Positions 35,791-43,043 of a DNA stretch of 64,000 nt are shown piece by piece. The notes under the pieces are model-generated. The model was given only the letters and a program-made list of their open reading frames with translations, was not told where the DNA came from and made no database searches. The translations under genes were made by a program, and so were the position numbers. Source of the stretch: CAZDKO01 sp964506075 [NCBI: uncultured bacterium] (lineage in GTDB: Bacteria; CAZDME01; JAYEMH01); contig CAZDKO010000004.1 in the NCBI GenBank assembly GCA_964506075.1, forward strand, positions 1 through 64,000, given 5' to 3'. The number at the start of each line of letters is the position of its first letter. Within the stretch, counting starts at the first letter, position 1.

Positions 35791-36968
35791 TTTATCCGCC
35801 ACTTACACGGAATTTCGACAAAACCCTCGGCTTTTTTTTCGCTCTCTACCCAGATAACGTACTGATTATCCTGACGATGATATTGCTTCTGGTGATCCTC
35901 GGAATGTACCGCCAGAGAAAAAAAGTATTTGCCGTGAAAAAGAGGCATGGATTCAATTATTAAATCAATCGTCCCTTTTCCTTCAATAAAGGGTATGGCA
36001 TATTTTTCTAAAATTGTATTCGTCCCGTAACAAAGAGTCCCTTCCCTGTCGGTAATACCAAACCCGAAACACGGATTATCAATTCTTTTCTTGGCATTAA
36101 AAGGTATCCGGACGATAATTTTATCGCCGACTAAAAAATGCTGATTTTCTTTACCCCGGACATCCAGAAATTTGACGTTGCCGATTTCAACCTCTCTGGT
36201 TCCCCATTCTTTAGCCAGCAAACCGGCCTGCTTCTGTAATCCCAGCTCCTTATATCTATCCACTACCTGTAAAGGTTCACCCATATCGATAAACTTACCT
36301 TCATCAATAAGCATTATCCGGTCGCAGACTTTCTTCAAAGTATCCAGGTCATGGGAAACTATCAGCATAGTTTTGTTTCTTTCCTGAAAATCAACAATTT
36401 TATTTAAACATTTTTTGCGGAAAGTTTCGTCTCCTACCGCCAGCACCTCGTCAATTAAAAGGATGTCCGGGTCTACCTCTACGGCTACGGAAAAACCAAG
36501 CCGAACATACATTCCGGAAGAATAATGTTTTACCGGCATATCAATAAAATTTTCCAACTCTGAAAAAGCAACTATCTGGTTAAATTTTTTCTCAATTTCT
36601 TTCCGGTCTAACCCTAAAATCGAACCATTTAAGAAAATATTCTCTCTACCGGTTAAATCAGGATGAAATCCCGCGCCTAATTCTAAAAGACTTGAAACTC
36701 TTCCTTCTACTTTTATCTCCCCTTCAGTAGGAAGCATCGTTCTGGCAATTAAACCCAGTAAGGTACTTTTCCCGGCTCCGTTAGCTCCGATTATTCCTAA
36801 GGTTTCTCCTTTCCCTACGGAAAAACTTATATTTCTCAAAGCCCAGAATTCGGCTTTTTGCTTCTTTCTTCTTTTAAAAATATCAACCACCGTAGATTTA
36901 AGAGTCCGGTAAACTTCCCGGTGGGGATAAAATCTTTTACCTAAATTTTTCACTTCAATGGGAATCAT
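35781..36968 (-). CDS. wzt: Polysaccharide ABC exporter ATP-binding protein (Wzt-like)
   Basis: The 395-residue product is an ABC ATPase: Walker A GANGAGKST at 61-69, signature YSSGMYVRLGF at about 147-157, and Walker B DILLIDEVLAVGDE at about 168-181. A C-terminal domain at about 255-395 resembles the Wzt carbohydrate-binding domain that recognises the end modification of an O-antigen chain. It powers export of a lipid-linked polysaccharide across the inner membrane together with the adjacent permease. A palindromic spacer separates it from the permease gene. Its last codons lie in another spacer arm. The domain implies a substrate with a capped non-reducing end, by analogy with E. coli O8/O9a. 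Confidence 0.92.
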   Translation of the reverse strand: MIPIEVKNLGKRFYPHREVYRTLKSTVVDIFKRRKKQKAEFWALRNISFSVGKGETLGIIGANGAGKSTLLGLIARTMLPTEGEIKVEGRVSSLLELGAGFHPDLTGRENIFLNGSILGLDRKEIEKKFNQIVAFSELENFIDMPVKHYSSGMYVRLGFSVAVEVDPDILLIDEVLAVGDETFRKKCLNKIVDFQERNKTMLIVSHDLDTLKKVCDRIMLIDEGKFIDMGEPLQVVDRYKELGLQKQAGLLAKEWGTREVEIGNVKFLDVRGKENQHFLVGDKIIVRIPFNAKKRIDNPCFGFGITDREGTLCYGTNTILEKYAIPFIEGKGTIDLIIESMPLFHGKYFFSLAVHSEDHQKQYHRQDNQYVIWVESEKKAEGFVEIPCKWRIKTG

Positions 36969-36984
36969 TTTAAATCCTTGGTAT

Positions 36985-37067
36985 TGGTTAACTGGTTAAT
37001 TGGTAAATAGAAATCTAAAGTATAACCAATTGATCGTTTAACCAATCACCAATTAACCAGTTAACCA
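36985..37067. repeat. Palindromic spacer with perfect 20-bp arms
   Basis: The left arm TGGTTAACTGGTTAATTGGT (36985-37004) is exactly complementary to the right arm ACCAATTAACCAGTTAACCA (37048-37067). The loop contains a CAATTGATC segment. The whole gap between the exporter ATPase and permease genes is one hairpin. Confidence 0.9.
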
Positions 37068-37068
37068 T

Positions 37069-37833
37069 CTAAAGCTCATCCGCGAAATAGTGTTCTAATT
37101 TAGAAAAAATTAAAAGTCCAAGAATCAAAATAACCGCCGAAACCCCTAAAGAAATACTGAGCAGCTTCCAGCTGATTAAAGCCTGCCCGAGAAAGACAGT
37201 TCGGTATAAAGTCACCAGCGCCGCCATGGGATTCAAAAGATAAATTTTAAGCGCCCACTCCGGTACCATTTCTAAAGGATAAAGAACAGGAGTAAGGAAA
37301 AACCAGGCCAAAAGGGTTACACTTATAATATGTTCTGTATCCCGGAAATAGACGTTAGAACAGGAAATTAATAAAGACATCCCCAGGATAAATAAAACCT
37401 GAAAAATAATTACCAGCGGAAGAAAAATAAGGTTTATGGTAAAGTGGGTCTTGAAAATTACAAGAAGAGCAAAAAGAATAACCAGAGAGAGTAAAAAATT
37501 AATCAGATTAGCCAGAACCATAGAAAACGGGAGAATAAATCTGGGGAAATAAGTTTTCTTAACCAGATTGGTATTACCCGAGATTGAATTAACCGAATCA
37601 CTCAGACACATTACAAAAAACTGCCAGGGCATAATACCGGTTAAGAGCACCCTTATATCTATTTTCCATCTTAATATCCCGATAAATATAAGATAAATAA
37701 CTGTCATAAACAGCGGATTTAAAAGCGTCCAGAGAAATCCTAAAGTTGAACCCTTATACCGGATTTTCAGGTTCCTTAAAACCAGATTCCAGATTAACTG
37801 GCGTCTCTTGATTATTTCACTAAATTCACTCAT
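37069..37833 (-). CDS. wzm: Polysaccharide ABC exporter permease (Wzm/TagG-like)
   Basis: The 254-residue product has six predicted transmembrane segments of the ABC-2 type, with RYKGSTLGFLWTLLNPLFM at about 25-43 as the amphipathic N-terminal motif and LTPVLYPLEMVPEW at about 180-193. This is the usual size of Wzm/TagG permeases (about 260 residues). It exports lipid-linked O-antigen-type polymer with the neighbouring ATPase. It is the first gene after the strong promoter at 37937-37965 and therefore probably heads the operon that ends at 24695. A GC-rich palindromic repeat lies in its leader. Confidence 0.92.
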   Translation of the reverse strand: MSEFSEIIKRRQLIWNLVLRNLKIRYKGSTLGFLWTLLNPLFMTVIYLIFIGILRWKIDIRVLLTGIMPWQFFVMCLSDSVNSISGNTNLVKKTYFPRFILPFSMVLANLINFLLSLVILFALLVIFKTHFTINLIFLPLVIIFQVLFILGMSLLISCSNVYFRDTEHIISVTLLAWFFLTPVLYPLEMVPEWALKIYLLNPMAALVTLYRTVFLGQALISWKLLSISLGVSAVILILGLLIFSKLEHYFADEL

Positions 37834-37857
37834 ATTTTGTCTCTCAAGATTTTACCG

Positions 37858-37905
37858 CCTGCCCGCCACGCTTTTTGGCGGGCCTGCCTCGCCTTTTGGC
37901 GGGTG
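37858..37905. repeat. GC-rich palindromic repeat, copy 2
   Basis: The arm GCCCGCCA (37861-37868) pairs with TGGCGGGC (37876-37883), followed by a second half-unit CGCCTTTTGGCG (37890-37901). It lies in the 100-base leader between the promoter and the permease start, so it would form a hairpin in the mRNA and might modulate translation. Confidence 0.75.
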
Positions 37906-37936
37906 GTTTCTGCTTTCTATAATAGATATAGACCCT

Positions 37937-37965
37937 ATAATATAAAAGCGGGAGTTAAAAGTCAA
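37937..37965 (-). promoter_or_regulatory. Sigma70-type promoter of the wzm-wzt operon
   Basis: Read on the minus strand, -35 TTGACT (37965-37960) is separated by exactly 17 bases from -10 TATTAT (37942-37937). This would start RNA near 37930, about 97 bases before the permease ATG. It is the clearest promoter in the window. CCGGTT-word repeats lie just upstream of it. Confidence 0.7.
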
Positions 37966-37979
37966 GGGAAAAGCCTTTG

Positions 37980-38046
37980 TCGGTTAACCGGTCAAATTAG
38001 TTTACCGGTTGGCCAGTTAGCCGGTTATCCGGTTTGCCGGTTAATC
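37980..38046. repeat. CCGGTT-word repeat arm
   Basis: Words GGTTAACCGGTC, TTTACCGGTTGGCCAG, AGCCGGTTATCCGG and TTTGCCGGTTAATC follow each other with about 8-10 base spacing. The inverted version lies across the PEBP gene at 38718-38759. A related part is at 22502-22530. Confidence 0.65.
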
Positions 38047-38108
38047 AAACAGAGTGGGAGGGTTTTACTGTTTAAACGCGGGGGCAAACTGAATAGAAAT
38101 AATATGTT

Positions 38109-38570
38109 TTACCTTTGAAATTTACCTACCAGTTTAGTTTGTTCAATTATATGTTTTTCAATCGCTTTAAGAAGTTCACTCTTGGTTAAACCGGCTTTTA
38201 AATTAAGAACCGCATCCAAGGCATAAAGTTTAAAGAGATACCGATGAGGCGGGCCTGGCGGCGCACAAGGACCACCATAACCTGTTTCTCTAAAATCGGT
38301 TATTCCCTGTTTACTGCCGTCCGGTAAAATTTTTTGACTTTTTATCCCTTCTGAAAGATTACTGGTTTCTGCTGGGATATCATATATTATCCAATGCACC
38401 CAGTCTCCTCTCGGGGCATCCGGGTCATCACAGATAAGAGCAAAACTTTCTGTTCCTTCCGGGACCCCGGACCAATTAAGCGGCGGTGAAATATTTTCTC
38501 CCCTACAGGTATATTTATCCGGGATAAAATCGTTATTTTCGAAAGCCGGGCTTTTTAATTCTAAAGCCAT
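38109..38570 (-). CDS. YbhB/YbcL family PEBP-like protein
   Basis: The product is about 153 residues with family motifs KYTCRGENISPPLNW at about 18-32, DDPDAPRGDWVHW at about 48-60, and GYGGPCAPPGPPHRY at about 95-109. These are hallmarks of the bacterial Raf-kinase-inhibitor-like (PEBP) family, whose function is poorly known. The ATG at 38570 is preceded by AGGAGGTGA, a perfect ribosome site. In-frame ATGs further up (38639) would add a hydrophobic leader, and a weaker GGTGG site precedes them; the protein could thus be cytoplasmic, or exported if the upper start is used. It is unrelated to the glycan genes and is enclosed by inverted CCGGTT arms. Confidence 0.87.
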   Translation of the reverse strand: MALELKSPAFENNDFIPDKYTCRGENISPPLNWSGVPEGTESFALICDDPDAPRGDWVHWIIYDIPAETSNLSEGIKSQKILPDGSKQGITDFRETGYGGPCAPPGPPHRYLFKLYALDAVLNLKAGLTKSELLKAIEKHIIEQTKLVGKFQR

Positions 38571-38651
38571 AATCTCACCTCCTTTAAACAATAATACCCA
38601 TCCCACAACAATTAAGATTAAAAGATATTTTAACCTCATTATCTTCACCAC

Positions 38652-38717
38652 CTTCCAGTAGTTAGTAGACAGTAGTTAGTAGTCAGTAATTTTTAATCAG
38701 TTATCAGTTTTCAGAAC
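38652..38717. repeat. Word-repeat spacer (AGTAGTTAGTAG type)
   Basis: The segment holds AGTAGTTAGTAGACAGTAG, TTAGTAGTCAGTAAT and ATCAGTTATCAGTTTTCAG. The same words occur at 5817-5850 and 39421-39433. It lies directly beside the CCGGTT arm. Confidence 0.55.
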
Positions 38718-38759
38718 TGGCCAACCGGCAAACCGGAGAACCGGTTAACCGATTAACCA
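38718..38759. repeat. Left inverted CCGGTT arm, overlapping the RibD gene end
   Basis: The reverse complement of this arm (TGGTTAATCGGTTAACCGG, then TCCGGTTTGCCGGTTGGCC) aligns with the right arm at 39433-39472 with only a few differences. The stop codon of the RibD-like gene (38753-38755) falls in this arm. Confidence 0.8.
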
Positions 38760-39418
38760 AACTTAGCCGTAAGGATTAAATCTCTGCCAATTTTTTCTAT
38801 TTTTTCAAATTTTAAATTTAGACTTTTACTGATGTCGGAAGTTCCCAGATTGCCAATTGCCTCTATACCCTTTCCCATAATTTTCGGAGAAATTATAACC
38901 ACCATTCTATCGGCCAGTTTATTCTTGATAAAAGACGTGATAATTTTACTTCCGCCTTCAACCAGAACATTCTTTATTTTTAAACTTTTAAGGAAACTTA
39001 AAAGTTTATATAAATCTACCTCACCATCTTTATCGACCGGCACAAAAACTATCTTGACACCTCGTTTTCTTAAAAGTTCGGCTCTTTTCTTTGAAGCCTT
39101 CCGGGTGGTGACAATTATTGTCCCCCCAGCCATTTCGGAATTGATAATTTTTGCTTTTAAAGGAAGACGCAGTTGCGTATCAAGAATAATCCGGAGGGGT
39201 TGTTTTCCTTTGACCCGGCGGACGGTTAAAAGTGGATTGTCTTTTATGACCGTATTTATTCCTACCAGAATCGCTTGATGCCGGGCGCGTAATCGATGAG
39301 CGTACCGGCGGGCTGGTATTCCGCTAATCCACCGGGAATTTCCCTTTTGGTCAGCAATTTTTCCGTCTATCGTCTGAGCGTATTTAATGGTTATAAAAGG
39401 CCTGGTTCGTTTTATCAT
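38753..39418 (-). CDS. Stand-alone RibD C-terminal reductase domain protein
   Basis: The 221-residue product matches the RibD_C (dihydrofolate-reductase-like) fold: FITIKYAQTIDGKIAD at 8-23, GINTVIKDNPLLTVR at about 53-67 and NVLVEGGSKI at about 150-159. In full-length RibD this domain reduces the ribosylamino-pyrimidine intermediate of riboflavin synthesis with NADPH. No deaminase half and no other riboflavin gene are present here, so it may complete a split pathway or reduce another pyrimidine or pterin. The ATG has no strong ribosome site. Near-identical CCGGTT arms flank the gene in inverted orientation, suggesting it sits in a mobile or hairpin-borne cassette. Confidence 0.85.
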   Translation of the reverse strand: MIKRTRPFITIKYAQTIDGKIADQKGNSRWISGIPARRYAHRLRARHQAILVGINTVIKDNPLLTVRRVKGKQPLRIILDTQLRLPLKAKIINSEMAGGTIIVTTRKASKKRAELLRKRGVKIVFVPVDKDGEVDLYKLLSFLKSLKIKNVLVEGGSKIITSFIKNKLADRMVVIISPKIMGKGIEAIGNLGTSDISKSLNLKFEKIEKIGRDLILTAKFG

Positions 39419-39736
39419 CTTTTAGTAGTCAGTGGTTATCGGTTAACCGGTTAGCCGGTTTACCGGTTTAACTAAAATGCCTAATTCTAAAATGACTAAT
39501 AAGAAAACAGAAACCAGAGTACAGAGAACAGAAAAAATTCTATTTTGGTCATTTGAGCATTTAGACATTTATTCGTCATTACCTGCCTGCCGCCCGCCTG
39601 TCACCTGCCTGTCGGCAGACAGGGAGTACAGTTTACAGAAAAAAATTATTTTAAAAGTTCTAATCTGTTCTCCGCACCCTATTTTTTTTACTTTGTTTTT
39701 TTCTGTTATCCGTAATCTGTTATCTGTTCTCTAAAT
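39419..39736. repeat. 318-bp gene-free palindromic spacer
   Basis: The right CCGGTT arm lies at 39433-39472. ACAGAAACCAGAGTACAGAGAACAGAAA-type words (39507-39535) pair imperfectly with CTGTTATCCGTAATCTGTTA and CTGTTCTC words on the right (39701-39733). The centre (39582-39624) is a GC-rich palindrome, CCTGCCTGCC to CCTGTCGGCAGACAGG. No gene, RNA or convincing promoter is seen. Confidence 0.65.
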
Positions 39737-40426
39737 TTAATCAACAAATCTATATTTAATCAAGACCCATAAAGAAGAAAACCCATCACGCCAGGTAATC
39801 TTTTTCCCCTCGTGAAATTTCCTGCCCAGGTAACTTATAGGCACCTCTTTAATGTGAACTCCTTTTTTAAGAATTTTTGCCGTTATTTCCGGTTCAATCT
39901 CAAACTGATTGGATTTCAGGTTCAAACTTTTAAGCAAAGAAGTTTGAACCATTTTATAGCAGGTTTCCATATCGGTAAGCCTGGAATGATATAAAGAATT
40001 GGTAATAAAGGAAAGAAAACGGTTCCCGCACCAGTGAAGAGCCGACATATTTAAAGTCCCGGTTAAGAATCTTGAACCGTATATGGCCCGGTCATTTTCT
40101 GTTTTTACTTCCGTAATAAGTTTAAGATATTCCCGGGGGTCGTATTCCAGGTCCCCGTCTTGAATAATTACATAATCTCCGGTGACATAATTTAAAGCTG
40201 TTCTGATAGCCGCTCCCTTGCCTTTATTTCTTTCGTGAAATATAACCTTAAAATTCTGTTTGTCCGCTGTTTGTTCTTTACTTTTCAAAATCTCTCTTGT
40301 TCCATCCGTAGAACAATCATCAATAACAATAATCTCCTTTTCTATATCAAGAGAACCCACCTTTTCCAGGATTTTTCGGATGGTTGCTTTTTCGTTAAAA
40401 ATGGGCATGATAACCGATAATTTCAA
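39737..40426 (-). CDS. Glycosyltransferase family 2, polyprenyl-phosphate type
   Basis: The 229-residue product is a GT-A domain: KLSVIMPIFNEKATI at 2-16, DDCSTDGT at 36-43, and the metal site DGDLEYDP at 90-97. The C-terminal half has AIYGSRFLTG and a GRKFHEGKKITWRDG segment, typical of soluble DPM-like enzymes. It starts at a TTG (40426) behind AAAGGAG, and the TTGA overlaps the stop of the GT-C-like gene upstream, so the two are translated together. It probably makes the polyprenyl-phosphate sugar that the adjacent GT-C protein uses, an inference from the pairing. Confidence 0.85.
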   Translation of the reverse strand: MKLSVIMPIFNEKATIRKILEKVGSLDIEKEIIVIDDCSTDGTREILKSKEQTADKQNFKVIFHERNKGKGAAIRTALNYVTGDYVIIQDGDLEYDPREYLKLITEVKTENDRAIYGSRFLTGTLNMSALHWCGNRFLSFITNSLYHSRLTDMETCYKMVQTSLLKSLNLKSNQFEIEPEITAKILKKGVHIKEVPISYLGRKFHEGKKITWRDGFSSLWVLIKYRFVD

Positions 40427-42342
40427 AATGACTCCTTTCTTACCCGCGCCGGACTATTGACTACCTCAATAATATAGTCCCCGTTAAACTTTTCTTTTAT
40501 TTTTAAAGACCCATCAAATTCAGAAAGCTGAGTTTTAATTCTTCCTGTTTGTTCTTCATCAATCATCTTAAAATGAACTATTACGTACTTAATCCCCAGA
40601 GCATTCAAAAGCTTTACCGAATCAACGTTCGGAAATTGCTGCAACACCTTATTCATCGGCCAGTAAGAAGGCGGGAAAAATCCGCTATAGCCGTTAACCA
40701 AATTTTTCCAGTGGTAGATTGACCAGTACATATACATACATTCATAATAAACCCTGGAGGCATCTACCGGCATCGGTAATTCTACAATTGAAAAATTTCC
40801 TTTTTGTTCAGCCAGCCAGCGGCAAAAATAGGGGGTCTCTATATTAACCTTGTCATAATTAATAGGAATGTAAATTGATTCACAGATTAATAAAGCTAAA
40901 AACAATCCCCCTGTTCCCCATTTTAATACGGTTTGTTTTTTTTGAAAAGAATTAAAAACCCTCTTAACTCCAAACCCGGCTAATACGCTTAAAGAAAAAA
41001 TAACCAAGCATCCCCAGCGGGCCGGCACGCGCAGGCCCGCAAACCCGGGGATATGATTGTAAAGAAAAAGGTACGGTAGATTAATTAATTTCTGATTATC
41101 GCTGCCGAGTAAAGCCGGGCCTAAAGAAAAAATGAAACTGAACAAAGCCAGCGTCAGATAAAGGTTACCCCGGTAAGACAGAGCTATAAATCTTTTCCTG
41201 TCCCGGCTATTCAACCAGCGCAGGATAACCAGAAAGACGCATATATAAACAGGATTCCTGAGAGAATGGATACTAACGTTAAATAAAGCCGTCTTGAAAT
41301 CAAATCCTCCCCATTTTTGCAGGACAACTATTAACAGGCAATTAAATAATATAAAAACATCCAGAATTTTGTTAAATTTTACCCTGAATTTTTTAATCTC
41401 CCCTTCTTCTTTTTTACCTTTTATTCTGAAAGTAGCCATAACGGCTAAAAGTAAGACCGTTATTCCGGGAAAGAGCTGCGCTTCTCCGGAGACGAACTTC
41501 TCGGTTAATTTTCCCAAAAGCCTGTTTCCGGTCGGGGTAGCCAGATAATTTGATGGCCGGGCCGAATATAGTTCTACTTCACTGAGGTTTCTCTTAAATT
41601 GCATTTCTTTTTTAAATTTGTAATAAGGATAAAAGAACGGAAAAAGAATTAATCCGGTTAATGCTCCGGCAGAGACTAACATCAAAAATTTCTTCCGGTT
41701 GATTTTTCTGTTTAGAATAAGAAAAATAAAACTGATTAATATAACCACACTCAGGAAAAAAGCGTAATAACTGCAAGAAAGAGCCTGAAATATGAAAAAA
41801 ACCGCCAGAAGAATCAGGTCCAGGATTTTATTCTGCTCAATGAATCTATGAAAAAATAAAAAGGTAAAGGGAATCCATTGCATGGTTAAAACCTGCAGAT
41901 GCCCCAGATGACCAAAACGGAAAGGACAAAAGGCAAAAATAAATCCGGATAAAAAGGCTCCGAATCTGTTCCCGGTCAAATGAAAAACCAGGCAATACAT
42001 ACCCAGGCCGGAAAGCACAAAGCTTAAGATAAAAAGAAAATTATAAATGAAAATCGGCTCTCTGGTGACGAGAAAAACCGGCAGGGCTATAACGGCCTGG
42101 GCAATAAGATGGTCTGAATAAGCCAGGGTATTGGTATCGGGATAAAAAATATTGGCGTCAAAAAAATTACTCGCCCCGGTCAGAAACTTATGGATATCCC
42201 AGTTCAATATCCAGACGTTTAAAAGAGGGTCTCCCAGGTTTTTAACGTAATGCTCCATCCCGGTAACTAAAGGATAAGTAGCCAGCAAAGAATAAACGAT
42301 AAAAAATAAAATTACCAGAAAAGAGATAAGCATTTTTTTCAT
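40423..42342 (-). CDS. GT-C-like multi-pass membrane protein (with paired GT2)
   Basis: The product is about 639 residues with about twelve transmembrane segments. The first periplasmic loop has LGDPLLNVWILNWDIHKF (acidic site) and FYPDTNTLAYSDHLI; the C-terminal 130 residues form a periplasmic domain. The membrane half shares its FSFCPF/RFGHLGHLQVL-type core (FAFCPFRFGHLGHLQ at about 137-151) with the protein at 46158 and, less closely, with that at 17900. Start 42342 is preferred because GAGG stands six bases upstream; an ATG at 42354 overlaps the previous stop. Periplasmic sugar transfer from the lipid donor made by the following GT2 is inferred. Confidence 0.72.
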   Translation of the reverse strand: MKKMLISFLVILFFIVYSLLATYPLVTGMEHYVKNLGDPLLNVWILNWDIHKFLTGASNFFDANIFYPDTNTLAYSDHLIAQAVIALPVFLVTREPIFIYNFLFILSFVLSGLGMYCLVFHLTGNRFGAFLSGFIFAFCPFRFGHLGHLQVLTMQWIPFTFLFFHRFIEQNKILDLILLAVFFIFQALSCSYYAFFLSVVILISFIFLILNRKINRKKFLMLVSAGALTGLILFPFFYPYYKFKKEMQFKRNLSEVELYSARPSNYLATPTGNRLLGKLTEKFVSGEAQLFPGITVLLLAVMATFRIKGKKEEGEIKKFRVKFNKILDVFILFNCLLIVVLQKWGGFDFKTALFNVSIHSLRNPVYICVFLVILRWLNSRDRKRFIALSYRGNLYLTLALFSFIFSLGPALLGSDNQKLINLPYLFLYNHIPGFAGLRVPARWGCLVIFSLSVLAGFGVKRVFNSFQKKQTVLKWGTGGLFLALLICESIYIPINYDKVNIETPYFCRWLAEQKGNFSIVELPMPVDASRVYYECMYMYWSIYHWKNLVNGYSGFFPPSYWPMNKVLQQFPNVDSVKLLNALGIKYVIVHFKMIDEEQTGRIKTQLSEFDGSLKIKEKFNGDYIIEVVNSPARVRKESF

Positions 42343-42350
42343 TATTAACC

Positions 42351-43031
42351 TCATATATTAAAAATTAACGCGGGAAAATCCGGCTCCAAGATGATATGGT
42401 CAACCCAGAGAGGTGCGCTTCCGGTAAAAAAAACTCTGTATTCCATATCCCCGGTATCTTTCTCCAGATAAAAATCCAAATAAAAAGGTTGATATTTATT
42501 AATTGAAATTAATTCATCCCCCCTGATTTTTCTTTGTTTAAGAACTGCTCTGCCACCCTGGCTGGCTACGTCTATCCTGGCGATGATTTCTTCTCTATCA
42601 AAAGCTGAACTTTTTAACCAGAAACAAATCCGGTATTTCCCCGCACTTAAAGTCTCGTACGGGCCAAAAACTAAATAAAAATTATCACCTTTATCAACCG
42701 GAGAGGCATATCTGGCTTTACCGTTACCGGCTTCGGGGTCATCTATAATGGTCTGGCCATCACCATTCATATCTTCAGCTTCATATTTTAATGAAAGCTC
42801 CGGAAAACCTGTCCGGGGATCCCGGCTGGCTTCAGTAAAACAATAAATCAGCTCTAATTTATCCTTCTTTATGCCCCGACTTGAAATCACCAGCGGACTA
42901 CGGATAACGCGCTGAGATAAAATAATTTTATCCTTATCAGAAAGTAAAGGCAGGCAATAAAAGTTACTTACCGGACCAATCAAGCACAGAACGGCCAGTA
43001 AAAATATCAAGGCTGATAATTTTTTTAACAT
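42351..43031 (-). CDS. Secreted beta-sandwich, carbohydrate-binding-like protein
   Basis: The 226-residue product has an N-terminal signal or anchor (about 5-27) and a beta-rich domain from about 83 to 220. That domain has an EAED segment, FGPYETLSAGKYRICFWLKS and WVDHIILEPDFP. The pattern closely follows the two C-terminal modules of the 874-residue membrane protein at 17900 (FGPYRRYSKGAYRISFRLKT). The fold resembles CBM6/35-like domains that bind carbohydrates through surface loops. It overlaps or nearly touches both neighbours, so it is co-translated with the GT-C protein at 40423 and may act as its detached substrate-binding part. No catalytic residues are seen. Confidence 0.65.
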   Translation of the reverse strand: MLKKLSALIFLLAVLCLIGPVSNFYCLPLLSDKDKIILSQRVIRSPLVISSRGIKKDKLELIYCFTEASRDPRTGFPELSLKYEAEDMNGDGQTIIDDPEAGNGKARYASPVDKGDNFYLVFGPYETLSAGKYRICFWLKSSAFDREEIIARIDVASQGGRAVLKQRKIRGDELISINKYQPFYLDFYLEKDTGDMEYRVFFTGSAPLWVDHIILEPDFPALIFNI

Positions 43032-43043
43032 GTTTTTACCCGT

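Noticed and set aside
36985-37067. CRISPR-like array in the palindromic spacers
   Set aside because: The words are short, irregularly spaced and inverted rather than direct repeats with unique spacers, and no cas genes are present.
38832-39278. 148-codon open frame on the plus strand inside the RibD-like gene
   Set aside because: It is the antisense shadow of a clear RibD_C coding region, has no known motif and would be the only plus-strand gene in the region.
39582-39624. GC-rich palindrome as an intrinsic terminator
   Set aside because: The stem is followed by a GC-rich sequence on both strands with no T run, so it looks like a member of the palindromic repeat family instead.
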